Both the position numbers and the translations under genes were made by a program. Shown here piece by piece: positions 40,294 through 49,018 of a DNA stretch of 64,000 nt. The stretch comes from Kibdelosporangium banguiense (lineage in GTDB: Bacteria > Actinomycetota > Actinomycetes > Mycobacteriales > Pseudonocardiaceae). The notes beneath the pieces were generated by a model, which made no database searches, was not told the DNA's origin, and worked only from the letters and a program-made list of their open reading frames with translations. The stretch is from positions 10,305,203 through 10,369,202 of the forward strand of contig NZ_JAGINW010000001.1 in the NCBI RefSeq assembly GCF_017876405.1. The letters are read 5' to 3'. Position 1 is the stretch's first letter. Every line of letters begins with the position of its first letter.

Positions 40294-41415
40294 TCACGAA
40301 TCCCGGAGTGGGAAAGCCGCGGCGACCTGCCAGCCCTTGCCGAACGGAGCCGCGGTGAACCGGCCACCGGCCGCGTCCACCCTCTCGGCCAGACCGGCCA
40401 GGCCGGTGCCGCCGCGCCGACCGGTGTGCAGGAGGCGCCCACCGCCTTCGTCGACGACGGACACCCGGACGGCCCCGTCGTCGACCCAGACGCGGACGCG
40501 GACCGTGGCGCCCGCCCCGGCGTGACGTCGAACGTTCGTGAGCGCTTCGAGCACGACGAGGTAGACCAAGGACTGCGTGTCAGGTGGTACGACCCCGACG
40601 CCGGGCGCGATGTCCAGCTCGGCTTCGCCGGTGGCGGCGAACCGTTCCACCAGCGCGGGCAGGTCCACCAGACCGTGCCTGCCGGCCAGCGCGCCGTCCT
40701 CGTCCCGCAGCGCGTGCACCATGTCGTCCATAGAGGACAGTGCGCGCTGGCCGGACTCCTCTATCCGCTCCAGAAATGCCTCAGCCCCATGCATGTCGAC
40801 ACGCGCGGCCTGCGCCTCCAGCACGATGCCGGTCACCTCGTGAGCCACGAAGTCGTGCAGATCGCGGGCGATGCCGAGGCGCTGGGCCCGGCGAGCCCGA
40901 AGGACGGCCGCGCGCCTGCGGCCTTCCTGGACCCGGAGGTAGTAGGCGACCGCCAACACACACACGAGCAAGAAGAACGCCGTCGAGGCCAGGAACGTCG
41001 TCGGAGCCCACGCGAGGTGGTCCCGGCTCAGCGCGAACCGCACGGGCAGGGCCACGACGGCGAGGCCGAGCACGGCCGTCAGCCACGCGGCCGACCGAGC
41101 CGGCAACCGGCGCACCACCAGCCAGGCAACCACGAGAAGGGCCGGGAACTCGACCAGAAGCCACGCCGCGACCAGCGCCTTCGGCCCTCCGTAGGCGACA
41201 TCGACGGCCAGCGAGATCGAGCCGGCCGCACCGGCGGCCACCGGAAACGACACCGGCCCCAGCGGCCACCGCAGGCAACACACCGCCGCCACGGCCACCG
41301 CCGAGCACGCCAGCAGCACGACGCCCACCCCGGTCCCGGGACTGACGAACGACACCACGCTCAGCAACACGATCCCGACGGCGGCGCAGGACCGAGCCAG
41401 GTTACTGGCCCGCAC
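40294..41415 (-). CDS. NarL-type sensor histidine kinase
   Basis: A 373-residue membrane kinase of the HisKA_3/HATPase (DesK/NarX) class. About five to six transmembrane helices fill residues 10-155 with almost no extracytoplasmic domain. The phospho-acceptor is H187 in ARDLHDFVAHE. The ATPase domain has LEALTNVRRHAGA (N box) and GTGLAGLAERV (G box). Start GTG 41415 overlaps the response regulator gene by 14 bases. Such kinases commonly sense membrane or envelope state. Downstream is a secreted peptidase gene. Confidence 0.92.
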   Translation of the reverse strand: MRASNLARSCAAVGIVLLSVVSFVSPGTGVGVVLLACSAVAVAAVCCLRWPLGPVSFPVAAGAAGSISLAVDVAYGGPKALVAAWLLVEFPALLVVAWLVVRRLPARSAAWLTAVLGLAVVALPVRFALSRDHLAWAPTTFLASTAFFLLVCVLAVAYYLRVQEGRRRAAVLRARRAQRLGIARDLHDFVAHEVTGIVLEAQAARVDMHGAEAFLERIEESGQRALSSMDDMVHALRDEDGALAGRHGLVDLPALVERFAATGEAELDIAPGVGVVPPDTQSLVYLVVLEALTNVRRHAGAGATVRVRVWVDDGAVRVSVVDEGGGRLLHTGRRGGTGLAGLAERVDAAGGRFTAAPFGKGWQVAAAFPLRDS

Positions 41416-42052
41416 GGCCCGCCTCCCACGCCCAGACCGCGATGCCGACCCGGTTGCGAACGCCGAGCTTGCGCTGAATGCTCGCGACGTGGGTCTTCAC
41501 CGTGCCCGGTGAGATGAACAGCTGGGCGGCGATCTCCCCGTTGGTCCTGCCGGTCGCCACCTGGCCGGCGATCTCGGCCTCCCGTTCGGTCAACCTCTCC
41601 GCCGGCACGTGTGGCGCCGGACCGGGCGAGATCACATGCCGCAGCAGGCGCACCGTCACCGACGGGCTGATCAACGTGTCACCAGCCACCGCCGCCCGGA
41701 CGGCCTCGATCAGCAACCCCGGGCCCGCCCGCTTGAGCAGGAACCCGGACGCGCCGTACCGCAGCGCGGGGTAGACGTACTCGTCCAAATCGAACGTGGT
41801 GACCACGACCACCCGCACCGGGACCAGGGCATCAGGTCCGGCGAGCAGACGAGTCACCTCGATCCCGTCCACACCGGGCATCCGCACATCGACCAGCGCC
41901 ACATCCGGCCGAAGCTCCCTCGACAGGTCGACGGCGGTCCTTCCGTCCCCGGCCTCACCCACCACCGACAGATCGGCCTGACTGGTCAGGACGCGCCGAA
42001 AGCTTCGGCGGACCACCTGCTGATCGTCCGCGACCAGAACACGGATACTCAC
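41402..42052 (-). CDS. LuxR/NarL-type response regulator
   Basis: A 216-residue response regulator. The receiver domain has the acidic pocket VADDQ and phospho-acceptor D55 in LVDVRMPG, with K at FLLKRAG. The C-terminal HTH_LuxR domain is LTEREAEIAGQVATGRTNGEIAAQLFISPGTVKTHVASI. The start is GTG 42052 (VSIRVLVADD); the frame extends upstream without similarity. It is co-transcribed with its partner kinase (14-base overlap) and 16 bases after the DUF1707 gene. Confidence 0.94.
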   Translation of the reverse strand: MSIRVLVADDQQVVRRSFRRVLTSQADLSVVGEAGDGRTAVDLSRELRPDVALVDVRMPGVDGIEVTRLLAGPDALVPVRVVVVTTFDLDEYVYPALRYGASGFLLKRAGPGLLIEAVRAAVAGDTLISPSVTVRLLRHVISPGPAPHVPAERLTEREAEIAGQVATGRTNGEIAAQLFISPGTVKTHVASIQRKLGVRNRVGIAVWAWEAGRAGQ

Positions 42053-42068
42053 CGCGCCGATGATGCCA

Positions 42069-43220
42069 TCACACCATCCGCGACTGTGCACTATCCAGCT
42101 GCGCCCCGCCCGGACGTAACGCCGCCTTCCACTGCCCGTTCTCGTGGTAGGTCTTGACGGCCGGGTACTCGACTGTGATCGTCTTGATTTCACCGTGTTT
42201 CCTACGCAGTCGGCGGAGGAGGTCCACTCGTAGCCCGTCGAGGGCGGCTTTCTCGCGCTTGGCCACCGGGCCCGCGAACAACCTCAACGCGCGTCCGGCC
42301 GCCAGCATCGCGATGGCCGCCAGCCACAACACCGTCACCGCGACGATCGTGTGCCGCACCAGGAAGTACGCGTAGACCAGCGCGACCGCCACCAGGTACG
42401 TCTTTCCTACCACCTTGAGGATCTGGTGGCGCGGCGCCGTGATGAGTGCCGAGTTGGCCACCACGAGGTCGAACCAGTCGTCGCTCCATCCTCGGCGCTT
42501 CGGCCGTGGCGGCGCGGCCAGGTCGGCCACCAGGGGCGCGACGTCTGCCTCGGTCGTGGCCGCGTGTGCGGCGGCGACCCGCTCGTCGAACTCGGCCAGG
42601 TTCAGCCGGCCCTCGTCGAATGCGCGCTTCAGCTGGTCGGCGACCGCCTGCCGGTTGGACTCGGACAGGCGCCAGCGGAGGTCCGCCATCAGTGGCGCCA
42701 GGTCGGAGTCGGTGGCAGCCTTCTGTGCCCGGCCGGCCCGTACGGTGTACTCGGTGGCGTCCAGCTGGCCTGCCTGGTGCGCGGCCGTCAGGGCGTCGAC
42801 GGTGTGCTGGCGTTCCCGGTCGCTGGTCCGTTCCGCCAGCGACGCCAGCAGGAGGTCGATGTCCCGGCGCCGGTGAGCCCGCCGGATGGCGGCCTCCAGG
42901 CCGTGTGCCTCAACCGGCTTCACCGCCCCGTCGGCCACCGCGTCGTAGGTCGCCACAGTGGACAGCGCGACCAGCCGCTGCTGATACTCCTGGTCGGACA
43001 AACGTCCCCGCGCCGCCGTCTCATCGAGCCAGCGGCGGGCGTCCTCGCGGTCCACGCCACGCACCCGCAGGCCGTCGGCCCACTCCCGAACTCCCTTGCG
43101 TTCCGGGAGATCCGCCGTCATCCGGACCAGGTCACCGCGGGTCGTCGCGGTCACCAGGGAGTCGACCCGACCGCTGTACTCGGCCTCGTCGAGCCGGCCC
43201 TCCTCCCTGGCGACGTCCAC
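42069..43220 (-). CDS. DUF1707-repeat membrane protein, N-terminally shortened
   Basis: A 383-residue protein with four successive SHOCT-like DUF1707 repeats (about 1-40, 60-120, 125-180, 185-230), each of the form A-x-x-x-GRL...EY/EF..R...AxT..DL..L..DL. A membrane segment follows (about 265-310), then a charged C-terminal tail. The first repeat lacks its opening helix, and a stop lies just upstream of the GTG start, next to transposon debris at 43.2-44.7 kb, so the true N terminus was probably lost. DUF1707 proteins are small, poorly understood actinobacterial membrane or regulatory proteins. It heads the operon with the two-component system. Confidence 0.75.
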   Translation of the reverse strand: MDVAREEGRLDEAEYSGRVDSLVTATTRGDLVRMTADLPERKGVREWADGLRVRGVDREDARRWLDETAARGRLSDQEYQQRLVALSTVATYDAVADGAVKPVEAHGLEAAIRRAHRRRDIDLLLASLAERTSDRERQHTVDALTAAHQAGQLDATEYTVRAGRAQKAATDSDLAPLMADLRWRLSESNRQAVADQLKRAFDEGRLNLAEFDERVAAAHAATTEADVAPLVADLAAPPRPKRRGWSDDWFDLVVANSALITAPRHQILKVVGKTYLVAVALVYAYFLVRHTIVAVTVLWLAAIAMLAAGRALRLFAGPVAKREKAALDGLRVDLLRRLRRKHGEIKTITVEYPAVKTYHENGQWKAALRPGGAQLDSAQSRMV

Positions 43221-43362
43221 CCCTCACCAGCCAAGATCACGAAGCCCAGCTGGAGTAGTAGTGAGGCGTCGCCTCTGACCGCCGAGCGGGGTGGCTGGTC
43301 TGGCGTGCCCGTTGCGGATTGGAGCATGCTCGCCTGCGTAGCCGTGGTGATGGAGGCGGGTC

Positions 43363-43790
43363 ATGGGCGGGCATGTGGTGACGGTCAACGATGTGCTCGA
43401 CGGGCATGTGGCGTTGGATATCCAGTGTCTGGACCGGATCTATCTCAACGCTTATGTGCCGAAGCTGCAGACCAGCGCGCAGGTGGTGGCGTTCCTGTCC
43501 GGTTACTTGGGATATCCGTTCCCGTCGCCGGCGTTGTTCAAGCAGTTGGGTGACCGGTTCCGTCGGGCGGTGTCGGATTTCGCGGATGCCAACGACATCC
43601 CGTGGGTGAAGTTCGGCAAGAACGATGTGGGCGGCAAGCTGGGGTTGATGCGTCCATACCTGGACCGCCAGGCCGCGACTGGTCGGTCTGGTGTTGCGGC
43701 GATCGGGGTGGCACAGGAGTTTCAGCGAGTCTGGACCGCCTACGAGCGCCAAAGCCCGACCGGGGCGGTGCAGTGGTGGTTCACCAAGGC
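43363..43790 (+). pseudogene. Conserved hypothetical protein, 3' end lost
   Basis: The first ~140 residues (VTVNDVLDGHVALDIQCLDRIYLN, FLSGYLGYPFPSPALF, VRFGKND-like VKFGKND, GVAAIGVAQEFQRV) match the start of a conserved protein of unknown function often found near mobile or phage DNA, normally several hundred residues long. After FTKAC the reading passes into an ISL3 transposase, so the gene has been cut by that insertion. Confidence 0.6.
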
Positions 43791-44713
43791 CTGTCGGCGC
43801 TGGTCGTTCAGGACGTGGGGGACAGCGGCGGCAGGGTGGTGATCACGGCCCGTACTCGGGATGTGGCTGTGCCGTGTCCGGTCTGCGGGACCGCCACGGC
43901 GAAGGTGCATGGGTACCATCGCCGAACGGTGACCGACGTGCCGGTCGACGGCCGCCACGTCGTCGTGCACCTGCGCGTACGGCGACTGGTTTGTCCGATG
44001 CAGGGCTGCCGGCGGCAAACCTTCCGAGAACAGATTCCCGGCCTCCTGGAACGCCACCAGCGCCGCACGGTGCGGCTTGTCCGCCAGATATCCCATGTGG
44101 CGCAAGAGTTGTGCGGCCGGGCGGCCGCACGCCTGACCAACCTCTTGGCCATGCCGGTGTCCCGCAGCACCGCGTTACGCCGTCTATTACAACTGCCGCT
44201 GCCTGAGCAGTCGGTCCCGCGGGTGATCGGCGTGGACGATTTTGCCCTGCGTCGCCGCCAGCGCTACGCCACGATCGTCATCGACGCCGAGACCGGTCGA
44301 CGTGTCGCGGTGCTGCCCGGCCGCGACGCGGCCACCCAGGAATCCTGGCTACGCGAGCATCCCGGTGTCAAGGTCGTGTGCCGGGACGGTTCGGCCACCT
44401 ACGCCGAAGCCGTCCGCCGTGCCCTGCCCGACGCGGTGCAGGTCAGCGATCGATGGCAATGCTGACACCGGCCGCGGGCAACGACGTGAAACTCACCGAG
44501 TGGATCGCGGCGGCTCGCGCCGTTAATCTGCCGCATCTGCGCAGTTTCACCAACGGTCTCGAGATCGACCGGTCCGCTGTGGACGCCGGTCTCACTTTGC
44601 CCTACCACAACGGCCGCACCGAAGGCGTCAACACCCGCACCAAGAGGATCATGAGACAGATGCACGGACGCGCCGGATTCACCCTTCTCCGCCACCGCAT
44701 CCTTCTGCCCTGA
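43790..44713 (+). pseudogene. ISL3-family transposase, internally deleted
   Basis: The 5' part encodes a zinc-finger start (CPVCGTATAKVHGYHRRTVTD and CPMQGCRRQTFREQ) and the ISL3 core VIGVDDFALRRRQRYATIVID, up to VSDRWQC, where a TGA stops the frame at 44465. The 3' part, in another frame, has EIDRSAVDAGLTLPYHNGRTEGVNTRTKRI, the family C terminus. The middle of the protein is missing. It therefore cannot be active without help. It lies in the same orientation as, and inside, the gene starting at 43363. Confidence 0.8.
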
Positions 44714-44766
44714 CAGGTACCCAGGGTCACCACCGACTACGGGCCAGAGCCGAAAGTTTGTACAGT

Positions 44767-44785
44767 CCCGCAGAGTCTGTGCGGG
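44767..44785 (-). terminator. Small hairpin after SDR gene
   Basis: Stem CCCGCA / TGCGGG with a 7-base loop, nine bases beyond the stop of the minus-strand SDR gene. A modest terminator candidate. Confidence 0.4.
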
Positions 44786-44793
44786 TGCCGTCG

Positions 44794-45477
44794 TCAGCCA
44801 CTGAAGACGCGCTCGGCCTTGTCGCGGTCGGTGGTGTGCAGGTCCCAGTAGACGGGGGAGATCTGCTCGGCTGGCACCGACTTGATTCCGGGCACGACTG
44901 TGTCCGAGTCGCCGATCATCACGTCGATGGCGACGTGCGCGGCCTGGATGCCGGTGCCGTCCAGCTCCTTGTGCAGATTGATCACCCAGTTGCGCAGCGC
45001 CGCGGCGGCGGCATTGACGTTGCCGACCTGAGGGACGGGGTCGATCGAGCCGGCGCCGGTGGTGTAGAGCAGGGTGCCCGCGCCGGCCTCGCGCATGGCG
45101 GGCAGCACCGCCTTGGTGGCAGTGATGGCTCCGTAGAGCTGGAACTCCATCTCGTGCTGCACGTGGGACGGGTCGGTCTCGGTGGGGACGGTCAGTACGG
45201 TTGAGCCGAACGTTCCCACCGGGGAGTACTCCAAGACGTCGATGCCGCCGAAGTGCGTAGCGGCGTCTTTGAGCGCCTGGGTGAGCGCGTCGCGGTCGAG
45301 TACGTCCGCGGGGAACGCGGCGGCGGTGATGCCCTCGTCCTTCAGTCGGCCGACCAGTTCGTCGAGTTTGGTGCGGTTGCGGGAGATGAGGGCGATGTCG
45401 AAGCCGTTGGCGCCGAAGGTTCGGGCGATGGCCAGGCCCATACCGGGGCCGGCTCCGACAATGGCGATGCTGGGCAT
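44794..45477 (-). CDS. Short-chain dehydrogenase/reductase
   Basis: A 227-residue SDR. ATG 45477 begins MPSIAIVGAGPGMGLAIAR, the Rossmann glycine motif, followed by FDIALISRNR. The catalytic region reads LLYTTGAGS...VPQVGNVNAAAAALRNW: the usual YxxxK is not present in normal form (N-x-x-A in its place), so this may be an atypical SDR with reduced or different activity. It lies next to the IS110 element and near dioxygenase and quinone-oxidoreductase genes, and may have belonged to the same catabolic group before the insertion. Confidence 0.82.
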   Translation of the reverse strand: MPSIAIVGAGPGMGLAIARTFGANGFDIALISRNRTKLDELVGRLKDEGITAAAFPADVLDRDALTQALKDAATHFGGIDVLEYSPVGTFGSTVLTVPTETDPSHVQHEMEFQLYGAITATKAVLPAMREAGAGTLLYTTGAGSIDPVPQVGNVNAAAAALRNWVINLHKELDGTGIQAAHVAIDVMIGDSDTVVPGIKSVPAEQISPVYWDLHTTDRDKAERVFSG

Positions 45478-45560
45478 AGCGATCCTAATCAGTTCTGGGA
45501 GTTGCCATCCGGCAGACTCCTGGTGGTAGCCGCCGGCAGGTGAGCACTTTGTGCTCCTGG

Positions 45561-45710
45561 ACGTATGAGTCCTGACGAAAGATCGTGCCCCTGCCGGATG
45601 GCCGAGAGAGTTGATCGCTGATGGGATGTCGTGCCTGCTGCTGGTTGGCGTGAGCACTGCTTGATTAGGTCGCTGATGGTTCTCTCGCAGGCTGCACCGG
45701 GTGATCGACA
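45561..45710 (+). ncRNA. Candidate IS110 bridge RNA region
   Basis: In IS110-group elements the non-coding left end is transcribed into a structured bridge RNA whose loops pair with target and donor DNA. This 150-base non-coding stretch between the proposed left border and the transposase start is where that RNA would lie. I have not folded it; the call rests on position only. Confidence 0.35.
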
Positions 45711-46955
45711 GTGTGGAGACGGGAGAGCTTGTTGAGGTTGTTCGTAGGTGATGACTGGGCTGAGGATCATCACGATGTGGAGGTGATGGACAGTTCCGGC
45801 CGCCGGCTGGCCAAAGCCCGGCTGCCCGAGGGCGTGGCGGGAATGGCCCGGCTGCACACCATCCTGGGCGGGCTGGCCGGAGACGAGGCCGACGAGGTCG
45901 AGGTGCTGGTGGGCATCGAGACCGACCGCGGCCCCTGGGTGCGGGCGCTGGTGGCCGCCGGATACACCGTGCTGGCGGTCAACCCGCTGCAGGCGGCCAG
46001 GTTTCGTGACCGGCTCGGGGTCTCCGGAGCCAAAAGCGACCCGGGGGACGCACACGTGCTGGCCGACATGGTCCGCACCCACGCCCACGAGCTGCGGCCG
46101 ATCGCCGGGGACACCGCGCAGGGCGAGGCCGTCAAAGTCGTGACCCGCACCCACAAAACCCTGATCTGGGAACGGACCCGGCACACCCAGCGTCTGCGTC
46201 ACGCGTTGCGCGACTATTTCCCGGCCGCGCTGGTCGCGTTCACCGACTTGGACGCCGCCGACACCCTGCAGTTGCTGGCCAAGGCCCCGACCCCGGCGCA
46301 GGCCGCCCGGCTGACCACCGCGCAGATCAGCGCCGCGCTCACACGCGCCCGCCGCAAGAACATCGCCGACAAAGCAGCCGCGATCCAGGCCGCGCTGCGC
46401 GCTGAGCACCTCGGCCAGCCCGAGGTCGTCACCGCCGCCTACGCCGCCTCCGTCCAGGCACTGATCGCGGTCCTGACCGTACTCAACACCCAGATCAACG
46501 CCATGCAAGGGCAGGTCGAGGCCTATTTTGGCCAGCACCCGGCCGTTGAGATCATCACCTCCCAGCCCGGCCTGGGACAGGTGCTCGGCGCCCGGGTGCT
46601 CGCAGAGTTCGGCGACGACCCGCACCGCTACACCACCGCCAAAGCCCGCAAGAACTACGCCGGCACCTCCCCGATCACCCGCGCGTCCGGCAAAAAGAAG
46701 GTCGCCCTGGCCCGCTTCATCCACAACGACCGGCTCATCGACGCTCTCATGACCCAAGCCTTCAGCGCACTGAGACACTCTCCCGGCGCCCGCGCCTACT
46801 ACGACCGGCAACGAGCCCGTGGCTGCGAGCACAACGCCGCCCTGCGCCAACTCGCCAACCGACTCGTCGGCATCCTCCACGGCTGCCTCAAAACCGGCAC
46901 CCTCTACGACGAAACAACCGCCTGGTCTCATCACATCGAGTCGCTTGCCGCTTGA
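45711..46955 (+). CDS. IS110-family transposase
   Basis: A 414-residue DEDD-type recombinase, intact. The N-terminal RuvC-like domain opens LRLFVGDDWAEDHHDVEVMD, with the second acid in VGIETDRGPW and further acids in SGAKSDPGDAHVLADM. The C-terminal Tnp20 domain has SQPGLGQVLGARVLAEFGD and NYAGTSPITRASGKKK, which carries the catalytic serine. GTG 45711 is the longest start; a TTG at 45732, just before LFVGDDW and after GGGAG, is equally likely. No frameshift is seen, so the element may be active. Confidence 0.92.
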   Translation: MWRRESLLRLFVGDDWAEDHHDVEVMDSSGRRLAKARLPEGVAGMARLHTILGGLAGDEADEVEVLVGIETDRGPWVRALVAAGYTVLAVNPLQAARFRDRLGVSGAKSDPGDAHVLADMVRTHAHELRPIAGDTAQGEAVKVVTRTHKTLIWERTRHTQRLRHALRDYFPAALVAFTDLDAADTLQLLAKAPTPAQAARLTTAQISAALTRARRKNIADKAAAIQAALRAEHLGQPEVVTAAYAASVQALIAVLTVLNTQINAMQGQVEAYFGQHPAVEIITSQPGLGQVLGARVLAEFGDDPHRYTTAKARKNYAGTSPITRASGKKKVALARFIHNDRLIDALMTQAFSALRHSPGARAYYDRQRARGCEHNAALRQLANRLVGILHGCLKTGTLYDETTAWSHHIESLAA

Positions 46956-47023
46956 CATCTACGCTCCTGGGATGTCTTTCGAGACAACTTTCATTGGGGA
47001 AAACGGAGGGGTGAACGTGGTGT

Positions 47024-47956
47024 TCAGGAAGGCCACACTTGAGGCTTCGGCTTCGGCTCTGGCCATGCCGTTTGCAAGGGGCGGACGGCGGTGTCGGGGC
47101 TGGTAGGGGTCTTGAGGACGAAGTCGAAGACTGCGGTGTTGAAGGGGCGGTCGAAGCCGTGGGCGGCGATGTCCTGCGGGTCGTCGTGCAGGGTCGTGTC
47201 GGCCTGCAGGGATGGTGCGGCGATCTTGGGGCCGACGAAGTCGACGGGGATGACGGGGTCGCCGGCGAAGTAGACCTCGCCTCGATAGGGCTTGAGCAGG
47301 CGGGGGTGGTGGATCTCATAGTGGATGTGGGCCGGCCGGTAGAGGCTGCGGCCCAGCGCCGCGGCAGCCGCCGCCACGGCGTCGACGGCCTGGCTCGGTG
47401 TGTTGGAGTAGGGCACCGGGGTGATGGTGGTGAAGGCGTAGCGGCCTTCGGTGTCGGTGATCTGGCGGCCGCGCAGGTTGTACTTGGGTTGGCCGTCGTC
47501 CCAGATGCCGGAGTAGATGCCGTCGTTGGAGGCGTGGTAGATCACCATTTCCGCGCCGGCCAGCGGGTTGCCGTAACCGTCCAGGACGCGGCCGGAGGCG
47601 ACCAGCGGCACGCCCGGCTCGTCGGGGCGCATCGGCAGCGTGCCTGGGTTGTCGATCATGGGAGAACCGGGGATGCAGGTCGGGCTGTCGACGTCCTCGG
47701 AGATCGTGTAGCCGTCACCGCCGCCCTGGAAGACCTCGCTGAACAAGGGCATCGCGCACAAGGACAGTGGCACGCCGGTGGCGTCGTGCAGTTGAGTGAG
47801 GAGTGTGGTGACCGTGTTCAGGTCGTCGAAGGTGAGGCCGTGTTCGTCGCGCATGCGTGCGAGGGCGTCTTTGAATGCCTCGACCAGACGCACCGCGCGG
47901 GGGTTGATCAGGGCTGGGTCTACGGTCTCCCATGGGGCAGGGGTCGTTGAGGTCAT
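47024..47956 (-). CDS. Intradiol ring-cleavage dioxygenase (catechol/hydroxyquinol 1,2-dioxygenase)
   Basis: A 310-residue non-heme Fe(III) dioxygenase that opens catechol-type rings between the hydroxyls. The N-terminal helical dimerisation domain (about 1-100) is of the catechol/hydroxyquinol type. The iron ligands read as Y148 (GIYSG), Y183 (PVPYSN), H210 and H212 (PAHIHYE). LRGRQITDTEGRYAF is the conserved core strand. Substrate choice between catechol and hydroxyquinol cannot be settled from sequence, but a maleylacetate reductase fragment at 54.3 kb favours a hydroxyquinol route. It lies 40 bases downstream of the quinone oxidoreductase gene, in one operon. Confidence 0.9.
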   Translation of the reverse strand: MTSTTPAPWETVDPALINPRAVRLVEAFKDALARMRDEHGLTFDDLNTVTTLLTQLHDATGVPLSLCAMPLFSEVFQGGGDGYTISEDVDSPTCIPGSPMIDNPGTLPMRPDEPGVPLVASGRVLDGYGNPLAGAEMVIYHASNDGIYSGIWDDGQPKYNLRGRQITDTEGRYAFTTITPVPYSNTPSQAVDAVAAAAAALGRSLYRPAHIHYEIHHPRLLKPYRGEVYFAGDPVIPVDFVGPKIAAPSLQADTTLHDDPQDIAAHGFDRPFNTAVFDFVLKTPTSPDTAVRPLQTAWPEPKPKPQVWPS

Positions 47957-47995
47957 GCCGAGATTCCTTCCGAGATCGTTGCGAGGTGTGCGGGG

Positions 47996-48919
47996 TCAGG
48001 AGCAGGTGATGGCGACCTTGCCGAGCGTGCCTGCGTTGAATGCGGTGAACGCTTCGTGGATCTGGTCCAGGGGGTAGGTCGCGGTGACCGGGACCCGCAG
48101 AGCGCCGGAGGCGGCGTCGGCGGCCAGCTGGGCAAGGGTCTGAGGGGTGGGGTCGGCCATCACCGAGAAGGCGGTGATGCCGTCGGGAGTGACGCCGAGG
48201 GTGGAGGCGAAGCGCCCGCCTGGGCGCAGCAGGCCCGCGAGCTGGGTGCCGTCACCGGCCAGGTGCAGCACGGTGTCCACGCCGTTCGGCGCGTATGTAC
48301 GGACCTGGGCGTCGAGGTCGTCAGTGAAGTCGACTACGTGGATTTCGGCGTCGGTGAGGCCGGTGACCAAGTCCGTATCCGCGCCGGGGCGGGCGGTAGC
48401 GATGACACGGGCACCCCGGGCGGCGGCGAGTTGCACGGCCAGGCTGCCGACACCGCCGGTGGCGCCGGAGATCAGGATCGTCTCGTCCTTGTCCGGGTCC
48501 ACTGCGTTCAGCGTGTCCAGCGCGGCCGTGCCCGCCAGGCCCAGTGCACCGGCGTCGCGCACGCTGAGCTCGTCCGGGATGTGGGCGACACCGTAGGAGG
48601 CCGGCACGGTGACGTACTCGGCCAGCGAACCCGCGCCCAGGAACGGCTTCATCACCACGCCGAAGACCGCGTCCCCCACCGCGAACCCGTCGACACCCTC
48701 GCCAAGAGCTTCGACCGTCCCGGCGAAGTCCTTGCCCACGACCAGCGGGAACCGGTGCTCCATCAGCCCCTGCAGGTAACCGGCGGCGGTAGCGGTGTCG
48801 AACCCGTTCACCGAGGCCGAAGCCACCCGCACCAATAACTCACCCGCTTCCGGACGCGGGATCTCAACCTCGCCGACAGCAGGGCTGGCCGGGACGGACT
48901 CCAATGTCGCAGCACGCAC
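47996..48919 (-). CDS. Zinc-independent MDR/quinone oxidoreductase
   Basis: A 307-residue NADP-dependent medium-chain dehydrogenase of the quinone oxidoreductase (zeta-crystallin) type. It has VVGKDFAGTVEALGEGV, the nucleotide loop ISGATGGVGSLAVQLA, and the C-terminal ATYPLDQIHEAFTAFNAGTLGKVAI. No zinc-binding cysteines are present. I prefer GTG 48919 because AAGGTGG precedes it by six bases; TTG 48925 is the longer option. It is divergent from a TetR regulator, with two palindromic sites between them, and heads the operon with the dioxygenase. It probably reduces a quinone or quinol-type intermediate. Confidence 0.9.
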   Translation of the reverse strand: MRAATLESVPASPAVGEVEIPRPEAGELLVRVASASVNGFDTATAAGYLQGLMEHRFPLVVGKDFAGTVEALGEGVDGFAVGDAVFGVVMKPFLGAGSLAEYVTVPASYGVAHIPDELSVRDAGALGLAGTAALDTLNAVDPDKDETILISGATGGVGSLAVQLAAARGARVIATARPGADTDLVTGLTDAEIHVVDFTDDLDAQVRTYAPNGVDTVLHLAGDGTQLAGLLRPGGRFASTLGVTPDGITAFSVMADPTPQTLAQLAADAASGALRVPVTATYPLDQIHEAFTAFNAGTLGKVAITCS

Positions 48920-48942
48920 GGACAACCACCTTCACAGTAAGT

Positions 48943-48999
48943 GGAACGGCCTTCCCGTTTCCTGGCACCACCGTAGCACGTAATCGGGAAGGGCGTTCC
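48943..48999. promoter_or_regulatory. Twin TetR operator sites
   Basis: Two palindromes, GGAACGGCCTTCC (48943-48955) and GGAAGGGCGTTCC (48987-48999), lie between the divergent oxidoreductase and TetR genes. The halves GGAA...TTCC repeat in both, and the two sites are themselves near-perfect inverted copies (14 of 15 over 48943-48957 and 48985-48999). This is a textbook arrangement for a TetR-family autorepressor. Confidence 0.75.
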
Positions 49000-49018
49000 A
49001 TTTAGTAGAGTGGTAGGC

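Larger units (their letters stand above)
45553..46970 (+). mobile_element. IS110-family element with 8-base direct-repeat borders (proposed)
   Basis: The transposase gene 45711-46955 is bracketed by direct copies of GCTCCTGG at 45553-45560 and 46963-46970, 1410 bases apart, a normal length for IS110 elements. This family inserts without terminal inverted repeats and shares a short core at both ends, so such a repeat is the expected border signature. About 150 non-coding bases precede the transposase and only a few follow it, the layout of the IS110 subgroup with a left-end bridge RNA. Confidence 0.6.

Noticed and set aside
45489..46958. A 489-codon minus-strand frame opposite the IS110 transposase.
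   Set aside because: Gly/Val-rich antisense shadow; the plus-strand frame contains all transposase motifs.
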